DNA from: Thermocatellispora tengchongensis
GTDB taxonomy: Bacteria; Actinomycetota; Actinomycetes; Streptosporangiales; Streptosporangiaceae
Direction: 5' to 3'
Assembly: GCF_014202315.1 (NCBI RefSeq)
Contig: NZ_JACHGN010000013.1
Coordinates: 248,001 to 312,000, forward strand
Length of the DNA stretch: 64,000 nt
Shown: one piece after another, positions 46,571 to 56,117 of the stretch
How positions within the stretch are numbered: position 1 is the stretch's first letter
Layout: every line of letters begins with the position of its first letter
Notes under the pieces: generated by a model
Database searches by the model: none
What the model saw: the letters and a program-made list of their open reading frames with translations, nothing else
Told to the model about the DNA's origin: nothing
Made by a program: the position numbers and the translations under genes

Positions 46571-47039
46571 TCCCGGAACTCCATCCCGAAGCGGTCGCGC
46601 TGACCGCCTTCCGAGGGCTGCCGAACGGAGTGGGGCGGGCGTACACGATCTTTGAGGCGCCCGACCGGCGGCGGGCCATCGCGTACTCCCTGCGCGTGGC
46701 CAAGGCGTGTGGCTTCGTGCGTGTGGCTTCGTCAAGGAGTCACACGGGGGCGCTTCGGTGGCGACGAGTTTCGCTCAACGGACCGCGCTCGTGGCATGCT
46801 CCGCGAGTTTTTCCAGCGGCTCGTTGCTGCGCATGGGTATCTGAGCGAGGGCAAGCGGAAGGGGGGCGCCTCCTGAACAACTGTGCAGAGCAGGAGTTGG
46901 CACGCCGCACTCTGGCGCGGGCGAGAAGCCCCCGCACGGGTTAAGGTGCGGGGGCCCTGACACTCGGCACCTACTGTTCGGCTTCCTGGGCCCGGCGCTC
47001 CAACGTGGCCGTCGACACAGCCGCCCCACTGGCGGTGTG
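46571..47039. other. Degraded stretch, no supported gene
   Basis: A short readable segment (TAFRGLPNGVGRAYTIFE, then RVAKACGFVRVA) at 46600-46730 is protein-like but has no start and no family I recognise. A G-rich hairpin-like CCCGCAC...GTGCGGG pair lies at about 46930-46955. Confidence 0.35.
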
Positions 47040-47506
47040 CGGCGTGACAGTTCGTGATTCGTCGCGCGTCGGCACCACCGATCAGAGGCACGAAACCTTC
47101 TGCGGCGCCGAGCTCGCGCGCACCCACCTCCTGTTCGGCGAAATGGCCGCGCCGCGAGCGGCGCCGCGCCGAGGCGCGTGAGCGGCTACACGTCGCCCAC
47201 GAGCTGTTCACGACGGTGGGCGCGCACGTGTTCGCCCACCGCGCGGCCCGCGAACTGCGGGCCACCGGGGAGACCGTACGCAGGCGAAGCGGCGTCACGA
47301 CCATCGGCGACCTCACCCCGCGCGAGGTCCAGGCGGCCCGGCTCGCGGGCGGGGGCCTCGCCAATCCTGAGATCGGCAGCCGGCTCTTCGTGAGCCCGCG
47401 CACGGTCGAGTATCACCTGCACAACGTCTTCGCCAAGACCGGGATCACATCGCGCGCCGAACTGGGCGCCGTTCTGTTCGCCGATCCGAACAGGCCGTCG
47501 TCCTGA
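47040..47506 (+). pseudogene. LuxR-type AAA regulator, C-terminal fragment
   Basis: The end of a large LuxR-family ATPase regulator. RTHLLFGEM is in one frame. After a shift near 47150 come RRAEARERLHVAHELFTTVGA and the complete LuxR helix-turn-helix: LTPREVQAARLAGGGLANPEIG followed by LFVSPRTVEYHLHNVFAKTGI. The ATPase body of roughly 800 residues is missing. A start codon at 47054 exists only by chance. Confidence 0.7.
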
Positions 47507-47639
47507 GTCGCCCCCGACAGCAGGGGGCCAACACGCCACGTGGCGAGGACGTCCGCGCGCGGACCACTTCCTGTACGGCCGATCAGCGGCTCCGCGGCCG
47601 GCCGGTTCCGTGCCGTGCGGCCCGACCAAGGCAGCGGGT

Positions 47640-47658
47640 TTCCTAAATCTATTAGGAA
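47640..47658. promoter_or_regulatory. Palindromic TetR operator
   Basis: TTCCTAA (47640-47646) and TTAGGAA (47652-47658) form a perfect 7-5-7 inverted repeat 37 bp before the tetR start. It is the AT-richest spot nearby and likely overlaps the promoter. Confidence 0.7.
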
Positions 47659-47694
47659 GATGCATAATCGGTTCAGGCAGATGGGAGGAAGCTT

Positions 47695-48264
47695 ATGGCG
47701 CGTGCGGGACTCACCATGGACCGCCTGGCCAGGGCCGGGGCGGAGCTGGCCGATGAGGTCGGGTTCGAGCAGGTGACCGTCTCGGCGCTGGCCAGGCGGT
47801 TCGACGTCAAGGTCGCGAGCCTGTACTCCCACCTGAAGAGCTCCCACGACCTCAAGACCAAGATCGCCATGCTCGCCCTGGAGGAGCTGGCCGACCGGGC
47901 CGGCGAGGCCCTGGCAGGGCGGGCGGGCAAGGACGCGCTGACCGCCCTCGCCAACGTCTACCGCGACTACGCCCGGCAGCACCCCGGCCGCTACGCCGCC
48001 GCCCAGTTCCGGCTGGACCCCAAGAGTGCCGCCGCCAGCGCCGGCGGCAGGCACGCGCAGATGACGCGGGCGATCCTGCGCGGCTACGACCTCACGGAGC
48101 CGGACCAGACGCACGCCGTGCGGCTGCTGGGCAGCGTCTTCCACGGCTACGTCAGCCTGGAGATGGGCGGGGGGTTCAGCCACAGCGCCCCCGACACCGA
48201 GGAGACCTGGACCCGGGTCCTCGACGCGCTCGACGCCCTGCTGCGCAACTGGCCCGCGCCCTGA
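47695..48264 (+). CDS. TetR-family regulator (WHG C-terminal type)
   Basis: 189 residues. The N-terminal HTH is VTVSALARRFDVKVASLYSHL. The C-terminal domain has the AQHPGRYAA-like and SVFHGYVSLEMGGGF segments of the WHG subgroup. GGGAGGAAGCTT precedes ATG 47695. The palindrome at 47640 suggests autoregulation. It is 30 bp upstream of the SGNH hydrolase gene on the same strand, so both probably form one unit. Confidence 0.88.
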   Translation: MARAGLTMDRLARAGAELADEVGFEQVTVSALARRFDVKVASLYSHLKSSHDLKTKIAMLALEELADRAGEALAGRAGKDALTALANVYRDYARQHPGRYAAAQFRLDPKSAAASAGGRHAQMTRAILRGYDLTEPDQTHAVRLLGSVFHGYVSLEMGGGFSHSAPDTEETWTRVLDALDALLRNWPAP

Positions 48265-48294
48265 CACGGCGCCCCACACCAGATGGAAACTCAC

Positions 48295-49467
48295 ATGAAC
48301 TTGATCACGATCCCCATCACCGCCGACCTCCTGCGCGGCGCGCTCGACCTGGAGCGGACCGGACGCGGCCTGCTGCCGCACCGGCTGCCCGCGTGGGCCC
48401 GCGCCCAGTGCGCCGACGGGCAACTGCTCATGGCCGAGTCGCAGCCCTCCGGAGTACGGCTGGCCTTCCGCACCCGGGCCACCGCGGTCGAACTCGACAC
48501 GCTGCCCACCAAGCGCGTCTACGCCGGCGCCCCGCCCCGCCCCGACGGCGTGTACGACCTGCTGATCGACGGCCGTCTGGCCGCCCAGGCCAGTGCGACC
48601 GGAGGCGACAACCTGACCATCGACATGACCACCTGGACCAGTGAGCATCGGCCCGGCCCCGTGGCCACGCTCCGTTTCACCGACCTGCCCGGCGGCCTCA
48701 AGGACGTCGAGATCTGGTTGCCGCACAACGAGACCACCGAACTCATCGCCCTGCGCGCCGACGCTTCCGTTGAGCCCGCGCCCGCCCGGAACCGCAGGGT
48801 GTGGCTGCATCACGGCAGTTCGATCAGCCATGGCTCCGACGCCGCGAGCCCCACGACGACCTGGCCCGCGCTCGCCGCCGCCCTCGGCGGTGTGGAACTG
48901 GTCAACCTCGGCCTGGGCGGCAGCGCCCTGCTCGACCCGTTCACGGCCCGCGTCATGCGCGACACCCCCGCCGACCTGATCAGCCTCAAGATCGGCATTA
49001 ACCTGGTCAACGCGGATCTGATGCGCCTGCGCGCCTTCGGCCCCGCCGTACACGGCTTCCTCGACACCATCCGCGACGGCCACCCCGGCACCCCACTGCT
49101 GGTCGTATCGCCGATCCTGTGCCCCATCCACGAGGACACGCCCGGCCCCGGCGCGCTGGACCTCACCGCCCTCAGCGCCCGGCGCCTGGGATTCCGGGCC
49201 ACCGGCGATCCCGCCGAGGTCGCGAGCGGGAAGCTGACCTTGCGCGTCATCCGCGACGAGCTGGCCCGGATCGTGGCGCAGCGGGCGGCCGAGGACCCGA
49301 ACCTCCACTACCTCGACGGCCGCGACCTCTACGGCGAGGCCGACTTCACCGAACTTCCCCTGCCCGACCGGCTCCACCCCGACGCCGCCGCCCACCGCCG
49401 CATCGGCGAACGCTTCGCCAGGCTGGCCTTCACCACCACCGGCCCCTTCAGGAACGGCGACGTCTGA
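48295..49467 (+). CDS. SGNH/GDSL-family hydrolase
   Basis: 390-residue esterase-type enzyme. An N-terminal jelly-roll-like domain (about 1-165) is followed by the SGNH domain: block I WLHHGSSISHG with the nucleophile Ser, block II NLGLGGSA, block III LKIGINLVN and block V DRLHPDAAAH with Asp and His. No signal peptide is present, so it acts in the cytoplasm. ATG 48295 is preferred; an ATG four codons earlier is possible. Similar two-domain proteins are often adjacent to their TetR regulator, as here. The substrate is unknown. Confidence 0.85.
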   Translation: MNLITIPITADLLRGALDLERTGRGLLPHRLPAWARAQCADGQLLMAESQPSGVRLAFRTRATAVELDTLPTKRVYAGAPPRPDGVYDLLIDGRLAAQASATGGDNLTIDMTTWTSEHRPGPVATLRFTDLPGGLKDVEIWLPHNETTELIALRADASVEPAPARNRRVWLHHGSSISHGSDAASPTTTWPALAAALGGVELVNLGLGGSALLDPFTARVMRDTPADLISLKIGINLVNADLMRLRAFGPAVHGFLDTIRDGHPGTPLLVVSPILCPIHEDTPGPGALDLTALSARRLGFRATGDPAEVASGKLTLRVIRDELARIVAQRAAEDPNLHYLDGRDLYGEADFTELPLPDRLHPDAAAHRRIGERFARLAFTTTGPFRNGDV

Positions 49468-49482
49468 GGGGGAGACGACCGG

Positions 49483-49925
49483 TCACCGCCACGCCCGATG
49501 CACGATCTTCTTCCCGGAACGGCCGGGGTAGACCACGATCAGATGCTCCTCGACGGGCGCGTCGGGGTCGCTCTCGTCCCCCTCGAACACGCGGGCATAG
49601 ACGCGCATCCGATAGCGGCCGGGGCCCTCGACGGCCAGGTCGAGAAGCCGCTTCCACGCCCCGCCGCCACGGCCCTCCGAGTACGGCGGTACGACCAGGC
49701 GGCCGCTGCGGCGATGAGGAGCATCACCGTACAGCCGAGGGCTGCCAGCCCGAGCAGGCCGGCCACCTGGTAGCTCATGTCGTCGAGGAAGAACACCAGT
49801 GCCGGGGCCGGCACGCCGATCAAGCAGAGCGCGAGGGCGACCCCCCGGAACCAGGCCGAAACCCCGGAGACGGCCCACAGCCCCTCGGCACGCGGCGGCG
49901 CGGGCGCCGGGCAGTGCCCCAGATT
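49483..49925 (-). pseudogene. Membrane protein remnant, paralogue of the 26158-27508 gene
   Basis: One frame gives two transmembrane helices (GVALALCLIGVPAPALVFFL and VAGLLGLAALGCTVMLL). After a shift near 49680 another gives the closing domain RYRMRVYARVFEGDE and HLIVVYPGRSGKKIV before a stop. That ending resembles the end of the gene at 26158-27508. The start is unclear. Confidence 0.45.
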
Positions 49926-50039
49926 CGAGTAATGGTGTGGAGGATCTTAGCGAGTCACCAGAAGATGCCTGTCACCTCCGATGGCATGCGCGGGCGTCGT
50001 ACCGGGGATCTGCGGCGAGGGGTTTCCTGCCGTGGCCGG

Positions 50040-50990
50040 TCAGTGCACCAGCACGATCTTGCCGCGGGCGTGGCGGCTCTCGCTGAGCTCGTGCGCAGCC
50101 GCCGCCTCGGTGAGCGGGAACGCCGCCGCGACCGGCACCCGCAGCCGGCCCTGCTCGGCGAGCTCGACCGCGATGCCCAGGCCGTGCACCGCCAGCGGGT
50201 CGGCGGCTCCGACGGCCGCGGCCGTGTCGCCCGCCGGCGCGCCGTGCGACAGGTGCACGCCGAGGGCCGCCGCGGTGAGGTCGGGGGCGATGGTCACCAC
50301 ACGCGCCGGGTCCCCGGCGATCTCGATCAGGTCGGGCAACGCCCCTCCGGCGCAGTCGAACACCGCGTCCACCCCGCCCGGGGCCAGCGCGCGGACCCGT
50401 CCGGCCAGCCCCGCCCCGTACGTCACCGGCTCCGCGCCGAGTGAGCGCAGGAAGTCGTGGTTGCGCTCCCCGGCCGTGCCGATGACGGTGGCGCCACGGG
50501 CGACCGCGAGCTGCACGGCGACCGTGCCGACCCCGCCGGCCGCGCCCTGCACCAGCACGGTGTGCCCGGCGCCGACCGCGAGCCGGTCGAGCACCCGGGT
50601 GGCCGTCTCGACGCTGCCCGCGGCACCACCGGCCTCCTCCCAGCTCCACGCGGCCGGTTTCGGCGCCCAGGCCACCAGCACCGCGTGATCGGCGTTGGCA
50701 CCGCGCGCGGTCATCGCGGTCATGCCGAACACCTCATCGCCGGCCTCGACCCCCGTGACGCCGTCGCCGACCTCGTCCACCACGCCCGCGGCGTCGAACC
50801 CGGTCCGGTACGGGAACCTCACGGGCACCACATCACGCATCTTCCCCGAGCGGATGTAGGTCTCTCCCGCCGACAATCCGGACGCCCGTACCGCGATGCG
50901 GACCGTCCCCGGCCCGGCGTGCGGCTCCGCGACCTCGGCGACACGCACCACGCCGGGCGCGCCGTACTCGGAAAACTGGACAGCTCTCAT
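50040..50990 (-). CDS. Zinc-independent quinone oxidoreductase (MDR family)
   Basis: NADPH-dependent quinone reductase-like enzyme of the medium-chain dehydrogenase family. It has 316 residues, starting MRAVQFSEYGAPGV. The GroES-like domain (PYRTGFDAAGVVDEVGDGV) lacks the zinc cysteines. The Rossmann segment TVLVQGAAGGVGTVAVQLA binds the cofactor. ATG 50990 is the family-typical start; the open frame runs 66 codons further but overlaps the divergent tetR start region. It probably reduces quinones or enones under control of the divergent TetR. Confidence 0.9.
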   Translation of the reverse strand: MRAVQFSEYGAPGVVRVAEVAEPHAGPGTVRIAVRASGLSAGETYIRSGKMRDVVPVRFPYRTGFDAAGVVDEVGDGVTGVEAGDEVFGMTAMTARGANADHAVLVAWAPKPAAWSWEEAGGAAGSVETATRVLDRLAVGAGHTVLVQGAAGGVGTVAVQLAVARGATVIGTAGERNHDFLRSLGAEPVTYGAGLAGRVRALAPGGVDAVFDCAGGALPDLIEIAGDPARVVTIAPDLTAAALGVHLSHGAPAGDTAAAVGAADPLAVHGLGIAVELAEQGRLRVPVAAAFPLTEAAAAHELSESRHARGKIVLVH

Positions 50991-51030
50991 GCGCCGCACC
51001 GTAACGGAACACCCCGTCCGGTTGACTAAA

Positions 51031-51654
51031 GTGAGAGCGGTGACGGCCGAAGTGAGGCAGAAGTCGCGCTCCGACGCCCGCGACAACCGCGCGCGCATCC
51101 TCGCGGTCGCCCGCGCGGCCTTCGCCGCCGACGGCCTCGGCGTGCCGATCCGGGAGATCGCCCGGCGCGCACAGGTGGGCGCCGCCACCGTCTACCGGCA
51201 CTTCCCGACCAAGGACGCGCTGCTCAGCGAGGTCTTCGCCGAGCCGATGGCCCTGTGCTCGGCGGTCGTGGAGGAAGGACTGGCGCAGGCCGACCCCTGG
51301 CGCGGGTTTTGCCTGGTGATCGAGAAGCTCATGGAGGCGCACGCCCTGGACCGGCGCGTGTCCGGCGGGTTCACCTCGCGGCTGCCGTACTTCACCGCCG
51401 ACCGCGACCGTACGATCCGGCTGCTGCTCCGACTCGTCCGGCGCGCGAAGGAGGCAGGCGGCCTGCGGGCGGACTTCGTCCTGGAGGACTTCATCTTGGC
51501 GATGATGGCGAACGAGGGCATCCGCGCCGAGTCGCCGGAACTGCGCCTGGCGGCGTCGCGCCGGTTCGCGGCCCTGATGATCCAGTCGTTCCGCGCCGGC
51601 CCCGTCCCCGCGCCGCTTCCGCCGCCGGTCCGGCTGCTGCCCGTCGTTCAGTAA
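51031..51654 (+). CDS. TetR-family regulator, divergent from the oxidoreductase
   Basis: 207 residues. The HTH is VPIREIARRAQVGAATVYRHF, and the C-terminal helical domain resembles that of the SbtR-like TetR subgroup. Only 40 bp separate it from the divergent quinone-reductase start, so a single operator could govern both. GTG 51031 lies just after TTGACT; GTG 51040 is an alternative. No clear ribosome site is present, so the message may be leaderless. Confidence 0.85.
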   Translation: MRAVTAEVRQKSRSDARDNRARILAVARAAFAADGLGVPIREIARRAQVGAATVYRHFPTKDALLSEVFAEPMALCSAVVEEGLAQADPWRGFCLVIEKLMEAHALDRRVSGGFTSRLPYFTADRDRTIRLLLRLVRRAKEAGGLRADFVLEDFILAMMANEGIRAESPELRLAASRRFAALMIQSFRAGPVPAPLPPPVRLLPVVQ

Positions 51655-51699
51655 CGCCTCTGCCGGTGGCAGTGCGGCGGCTCACGGCCTCGCGGCGGT

Positions 51700-51940
51700 G
51701 CGGAACCCGGTCCAGCGCAGGTCGCAGATCGATGACCTCGGTCAGCTCGGCCAGATCCACATGGGCGGCCAACTCGGCGACGGTCGTGCAGTAGGCGATG
51801 AAGTACCGGTTGGCACCGAACCACTGGCACAGCCGCAGCAGGGCACGGCCGTTGAGCACCACGGGCTCCACCTCGTGCCCGGCCTCACTGACCCACCGCC
51901 TGCGCCAGAGTCCTAGACGCGGTGGTTCATGCCCTTTCAT
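51700..51940 (-). pseudogene. Small conserved-looking fragment, unknown
   Basis: ATG 51940 opens a frame reading LGLWRRRWVSEAGHEVEPVVL and then GANRYFIAYCTTVAELAAHV. It is protein-like and familiar as a short actinobacterial hypothetical, but downstream it runs on into the tetR gene on the opposite strand, so the true end has probably been lost by a frameshift. No function is proposed. Bases 51941-52123 contain nothing else I can support. Confidence 0.3.
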
Positions 51941-52123
51941 CCCGTACGGGGCGCCAGGCCGCTGACCGCCCGGGTCCGCGGCACCGTGCTGTAGTCCACC
52001 CCGAGCAGGCGCTGCAGCTCCTCGGCCCCGGATCCACCGCCCGGCCGTCTTCGCGTCACGCGGATCACCCCCACGGGCGCGGGGAGCACTACCTGGCCAT
52101 CCTGTCGACGACACGTGAAAACT

Positions 52124-53197
52124 GGCTCAGGCACACATTCCGTGAGCCGATCATTCAATCGGCGAGCAGGACGCGTTTACGCAGGAGATCGGGTTTGGCC
52201 CGGCCGTACATCTGCCGCTTGAGCATCTTGATGCGGTTGACGTGTCCCTCGACCGGGCCGGAGCTGTAGGGCAGGCTCAGGCCGGCACGGGCGGCGTCCA
52301 GATCATGGCGGAGCCCGGTGATGAAGGACCGCAGTTCGGGCAGGTCGTCGGCCTCAACCGCGGTCATCCAGCGTTCGAGCTTGTCTCCTTGGCGATCCAG
52401 CATCATCCGGGCGAAATCGCGGACGTGGTCGCGAAGGGCGGCCAAGGCGGGCAGGAGGCGGTGAGAGCGTCCAGTTGCCGGCGCTCGTCGTTGTCGAGGC
52501 CGGCGGGGTCGCGGAGCAGCCACCCGGCGGCGCGCCGTACTGAGGGAGGCCGGGGCGGCGGCTGGTGCCGGGGCAGGCCGTCACGCCACGGGCGCAGGTA
52601 TTGCCGCAGGAAGGTGGGGCCGCCGCGATGGCCGGGCACGCGTAGTTCCCGGTAGAGCTGCTGGGCGTTGGTGCAGCCGTTGTTCCAGCGTTCGCGCAGG
52701 TAGGGCTCGAAGGCGTCGAGCATTTTGGGGCGTTGGCCGGTTCCGTCGTTGACCAGGAGTTCTTCGGGGTCGGTGGCGCGGGCGAAGCGGCGTACGGTGT
52801 TGCGGGCCAGGCCGAGGTCCCGGGCGATCGCTTTGAGGCTGTGTCCGCGATCCAGCAGATCATGGATCTGGGCGTGGCGGCGGCGGGTGCGGTCGGGCAC
52901 ACGGCCGGTACGCGAGCGATGCTGTGACGTCCGTAGCGCTCGGTCAGGCCGGGTACCTGCTCGGCGAAGGTCTTGCTGGCGCAGCCGGGGTTGCGGCACG
53001 CGAACCGGGTCACCTGCAGGTGGATCAGGATCTCTTGGCCGCCGATGGCGGTGTCGGACAGCCGCCGCTGGTAACGGCGACGCTGATTCGGGCCAGGTGA
53101 GGGAGGAAGGTCGCGACCAGCTCTGAGACGTTCACCCATCATGATCAACCAGTACGGCAACGGCGCGCAGGAAGATCACGGAATGTGTGCCTGAGCC
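52124..53197 (-). mobile_element. ISL3-family insertion sequence remnant with perfect terminal repeats
   Basis: Bounded by identical 22-bp inverted repeats (GGCTCAGGCACACATTCCGT... at 52124-52145 and its complement at 53176-53197). Inside, the minus strand spells an ISL3 transposase in three frames: a zinc segment FACRNPGCASKTFAEQVPGL, an HTH segment LKAIARDLGLARNTVRRFA and the C-terminal DDE end (SSGPVEGHVNRIKMLKRQMYG). The element is 1,074 bp, shorter than typical ISL3 elements, and the transposase N-terminus is disturbed. No target duplication is seen at the edges. Confidence 0.88.
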
Positions 53198-53340
53198 GGG
53201 GCGGCGACCCCCACCTCGCCCAACGGCGCCCCGCCGCAGCGGCGAAGGACAGGGCGAACAATGCCATTTCGCAGCTGGAGCCGCTGGTCGTACTCGGCCA
53301 AAAGCGTTTCACCCCGTCCGACCCGCGAGGCCGACGGTGG

Positions 53341-55146
53341 TCAGCGGCCGGCCGCGTAGCCCTGGGCGCCGCGGGGGTTGGCCGCCGCGCGAAGGAATTC
53401 GCCGTCGCGGGACACCGCGCTGAGCCTGCCGAGGGACCACGGGTCGCGGAGTTCCACCTCATGGCCGCGGCGGCGGAGCTCCGCCACGACGTCGGGGGCG
53501 ATCCTGTTCTCGACGCACATGACGCCGGGGCGGGACCGGCGCGGGTAGAAGGAGCCGGGGAAGTGCTCCGAGTGGAACATCGGGGCGTCGATGGCCTCCT
53601 GCAGGTTCAGGCCGCCGCCGTGGACGAGGGCGAGGAAGAAGTTCACGCTCCACTGGTCCTGCTGGTCGCCGCCCGGGGTGCCGAAGGCCATCCAGGGCTC
53701 GCCGTCGCGCAGGGCGAACGACGGGGACAGGGTGGTGCGAGGGCGGATCCCGGGACGCAGGGAGTTGGGCAGGCCGTCCTGGAGCCAGAACATCTGGGCG
53801 CGTGTGCCGAGGCTGAAGCCCAGGGACGGGATCGTCGGGGAGCTCTGCAGCCAGCCGCCGCTCGGGGTGGCGGAGACCATGTTGCCGTGCCGGTCGACGA
53901 CGTCGATGTGGCAGGTGTCCCCCCGCACCCTTCCGTCGGCGGCGACCACGGGTTCGGACGCGACGGGGCCGACCGTCGGTTCGCCCAGCCCGCGGGCGCC
54001 CGACAGGCCGGGGGCGAGGGTCGCGGGATCCGGGTAGTCGGGGAGCCGCGGTGCGCGGCCGCCCGGTGAGCCCGGACGCAGGTCGAAGGAGGCACGCGCG
54101 CCGACGAGGCCGCGGCGCTCGGCGTTGTAGGCGTCGCTGAGCAGGTCGCTCATGGGGACGTCGGCGGCGTCGCCGTACCAGGCCTCGCGGTCGGCGAAGG
54201 CGAGCTTGGCGCACTCGATCACGGTGTGGATGTAGTCGGCGCTCAGGTGGCCCATCGCGGTCAGGTCGTAGCCGGCCAGCAACGCCAGTTGTTGCAGGAA
54301 CGCCGGCCCCTGACCCCACGGCCCGGTCTTGCACACGGTGTGGCCGTGATAGTCGAACGTGAGCGGCTCCTCCACGGTCGCCGACCACGAGGCGAGGTCG
54401 TCGGCGGTGAGCAACCCGCCGTGCGCCTCGCCCGAGCTGTCGCGCCACGCGGTCGTGGTGCTGAACTCGGCGATCGCCTCGGCGACGAAGCCGCGGTACC
54501 AGGCGTCGCGGGCGGCGGCGATCTGCGCCTCCCTGGTGCTGCCGACCGCCTCGGCGACGATGCGGCGATAGGTGTCCGCGAGCACGGGGTTCGTCAGCCG
54601 CGACCCGGGGGCGGGCACCTTCCCGCCGGGCAGCCAGGTCGCCGCCGAGGTCGGCCAGTCGTCGGTGAACAACCGCTCGACCGTCTCGATGGTGGCGGAG
54701 ATGCGGCCCAGGACGGGCACGCCGTGCTCGGCGTAGTAGATCGCGGGTTCGAGCACCGCGGCGACCGGCCAGGTGCCCCAGCGCTCCAGCATGAGCATCC
54801 AGCCATCGAACGCCCCGGGCACGGTGGCGGCGAGCAAACCGGTGCCCGGCATCACCTTGACGCCGAGACCGGTGACGTGGTCGATGGTCGCCGCGGCGGG
54901 GGAGACGCCCTGGCCGCAGACGACGGACACCTTCTGCGCGTATTCGTCCCAGAGCAGGATCGGCACCTCGCCGGCCGGTCCGTTCAGGTGTGGTTCGGCC
55001 ACCTGAAGGACGAATCCGGCCGCGACCGCCGCGTCGAACGCGTTGCCGCCGCCTTCGAGCACGCTCATGCCCGTCGCGGAGGCGAGCCAGTGGGTGCTGG
55101 CGACCATTCCGAAACTTCCCGCAAGTTCGGGCCGGGTGGTGAACAC
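53341..55146 (-). CDS. Gamma-glutamyltransferase-family N-terminal nucleophile hydrolase
   Basis: 601 residues of the GGT/cephalosporin-acylase fold. The first half has GMVASTHWLASATGMSVLEGGGNA and AAVAAGFVLQVAEPHLNG. The autoprocessing site is the Thr of GDTCHIDVVDRHGNMVS, where the precursor would cleave into two subunits. The oxyanion segment SATPSGGW and the final TPGGDQQDQW follow. GTG 55146 follows AAGGA; longer open frames upstream lack support. No signal peptide is present, so it is probably cytoplasmic. It is divergent from the RraA-like gene and probably belongs to the same catabolic unit. Confidence 0.88.
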   Translation of the reverse strand: MFTTRPELAGSFGMVASTHWLASATGMSVLEGGGNAFDAAVAAGFVLQVAEPHLNGPAGEVPILLWDEYAQKVSVVCGQGVSPAAATIDHVTGLGVKVMPGTGLLAATVPGAFDGWMLMLERWGTWPVAAVLEPAIYYAEHGVPVLGRISATIETVERLFTDDWPTSAATWLPGGKVPAPGSRLTNPVLADTYRRIVAEAVGSTREAQIAAARDAWYRGFVAEAIAEFSTTTAWRDSSGEAHGGLLTADDLASWSATVEEPLTFDYHGHTVCKTGPWGQGPAFLQQLALLAGYDLTAMGHLSADYIHTVIECAKLAFADREAWYGDAADVPMSDLLSDAYNAERRGLVGARASFDLRPGSPGGRAPRLPDYPDPATLAPGLSGARGLGEPTVGPVASEPVVAADGRVRGDTCHIDVVDRHGNMVSATPSGGWLQSSPTIPSLGFSLGTRAQMFWLQDGLPNSLRPGIRPRTTLSPSFALRDGEPWMAFGTPGGDQQDQWSVNFFLALVHGGGLNLQEAIDAPMFHSEHFPGSFYPRRSRPGVMCVENRIAPDVVAELRRRGHEVELRDPWSLGRLSAVSRDGEFLRAAANPRGAQGYAAGR

Positions 55147-55427
55147 ACTGGATCCTTTCGGCTGCGGCGTCGGGGACGCGTTCCGGGGTGAGCAGGTGAC
55201 CGGCCGTACGCGGGTCGGTGGACTCGCGGTTCCGCCGCACGGCGGTCTTCGGATGACAGCGGGCGGGTGGGGATGGCGGATCGGTGGCGCCAGGTGCGTC
55301 GCCCCCGAGCACCACCCGGTGACCACGACCGGGTCGCCCTCCGTATCCGCCTGCTCCAGGCCTGTGGAGCAGTCCGGCGACTCGAGTCATTGTAGGTCGA
55401 CACCTTAAGGGTTACGATCGTTCCACT

Positions 55428-55443
55428 TGAGAAAGATATCTCA
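55428..55443. promoter_or_regulatory. Palindrome in the divergent promoter region
   Basis: TGAGAAAGATATCTCA (arms TGAGA/TCTCA) lies in an AT-rich patch 20 bp before the RraA-like start. It is a possible binding site for the TetR encoded at 57383 or for an unseen regulator. Confidence 0.45.
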
Positions 55444-55463
55444 TTTAAGATTGGAGCATCATA

Positions 55464-56117
55464 GTGTTCATTGCTGCGGCGACGGACAGCGTGTCCATCG
55501 CTCCGAGCTGGGATCGCGTGGCAGCGGAGGAGATTCGCCGCCTGGGGGAGGTGCCGGCCGCCAACGTCGGCGACGCCCTGCGGCGGATGACCGTCATGGA
55601 CGGCGGCATCCGGCTGGTCACCGAGCGCGCCACGCTGCTTGGGAACGCCCTGACCGTGGACGTGCGGTCCGGTGACAACCTCGCCATCCACCGGGCGCTC
55701 GACGAAGCCCTGCCGGGTGACGTCCTGGTCGTCAACGGACACGGAGACATGACCCGTGCGCTGATCGGCGACCTCATCGGCGAGATCATGGTGAATGCCG
55801 GGGTGACCGGCGCGGTGGTCGACGGCGCAGTCCGCGACGTCCGGGCGCTGTCGGAGATGGGGGTGACCGTCTACGCGCGGGCGATCACCCCAGCGGGACC
55901 CTTCAAGGACGGGCCCGGCGCCATCGGCGTGCCGGTGGCGGTCGGCGGCGTGGTGGTGGCGGCCGGTGACGTGCTCGCCGGTGACGCCGACGGCGTCGTC
56001 GTCATCCCCCGCCACCGCGTGCAGGAGGTCGTGGACGCGGTCGGCGGGATCGTCGAGAAGGAGGAGGCGCTGCGGCAACGCATCCTCGCCGCGCGCAGCA
56101 CGGCGGTGGCCCGATGA
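55464..56117 (+). CDS. RraA/HMG-aldolase-like protein
   Basis: 217 residues of the RraA-like fold. ANVGDALRR is at the start, DVLVVNGHGDMTRALIGDLI in the middle, and GAVVDGAVRDV holds the metal- and substrate-binding Asp/Arg. Stand-alone members are mostly 4-hydroxy-4-methyl-2-oxoglutarate aldolases or decarboxylases rather than RNase E inhibitors. GTG 55464 opens the frame. It overlaps the aminotransferase by 4 bp, so the two work on the same pathway, perhaps breakdown of an amino or keto acid released by the divergent GGT-like enzyme. Confidence 0.85.
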   Translation: MFIAAATDSVSIAPSWDRVAAEEIRRLGEVPAANVGDALRRMTVMDGGIRLVTERATLLGNALTVDVRSGDNLAIHRALDEALPGDVLVVNGHGDMTRALIGDLIGEIMVNAGVTGAVVDGAVRDVRALSEMGVTVYARAITPAGPFKDGPGAIGVPVAVGGVVVAAGDVLAGDADGVVVIPRHRVQEVVDAVGGIVEKEEALRQRILAARSTAVAR

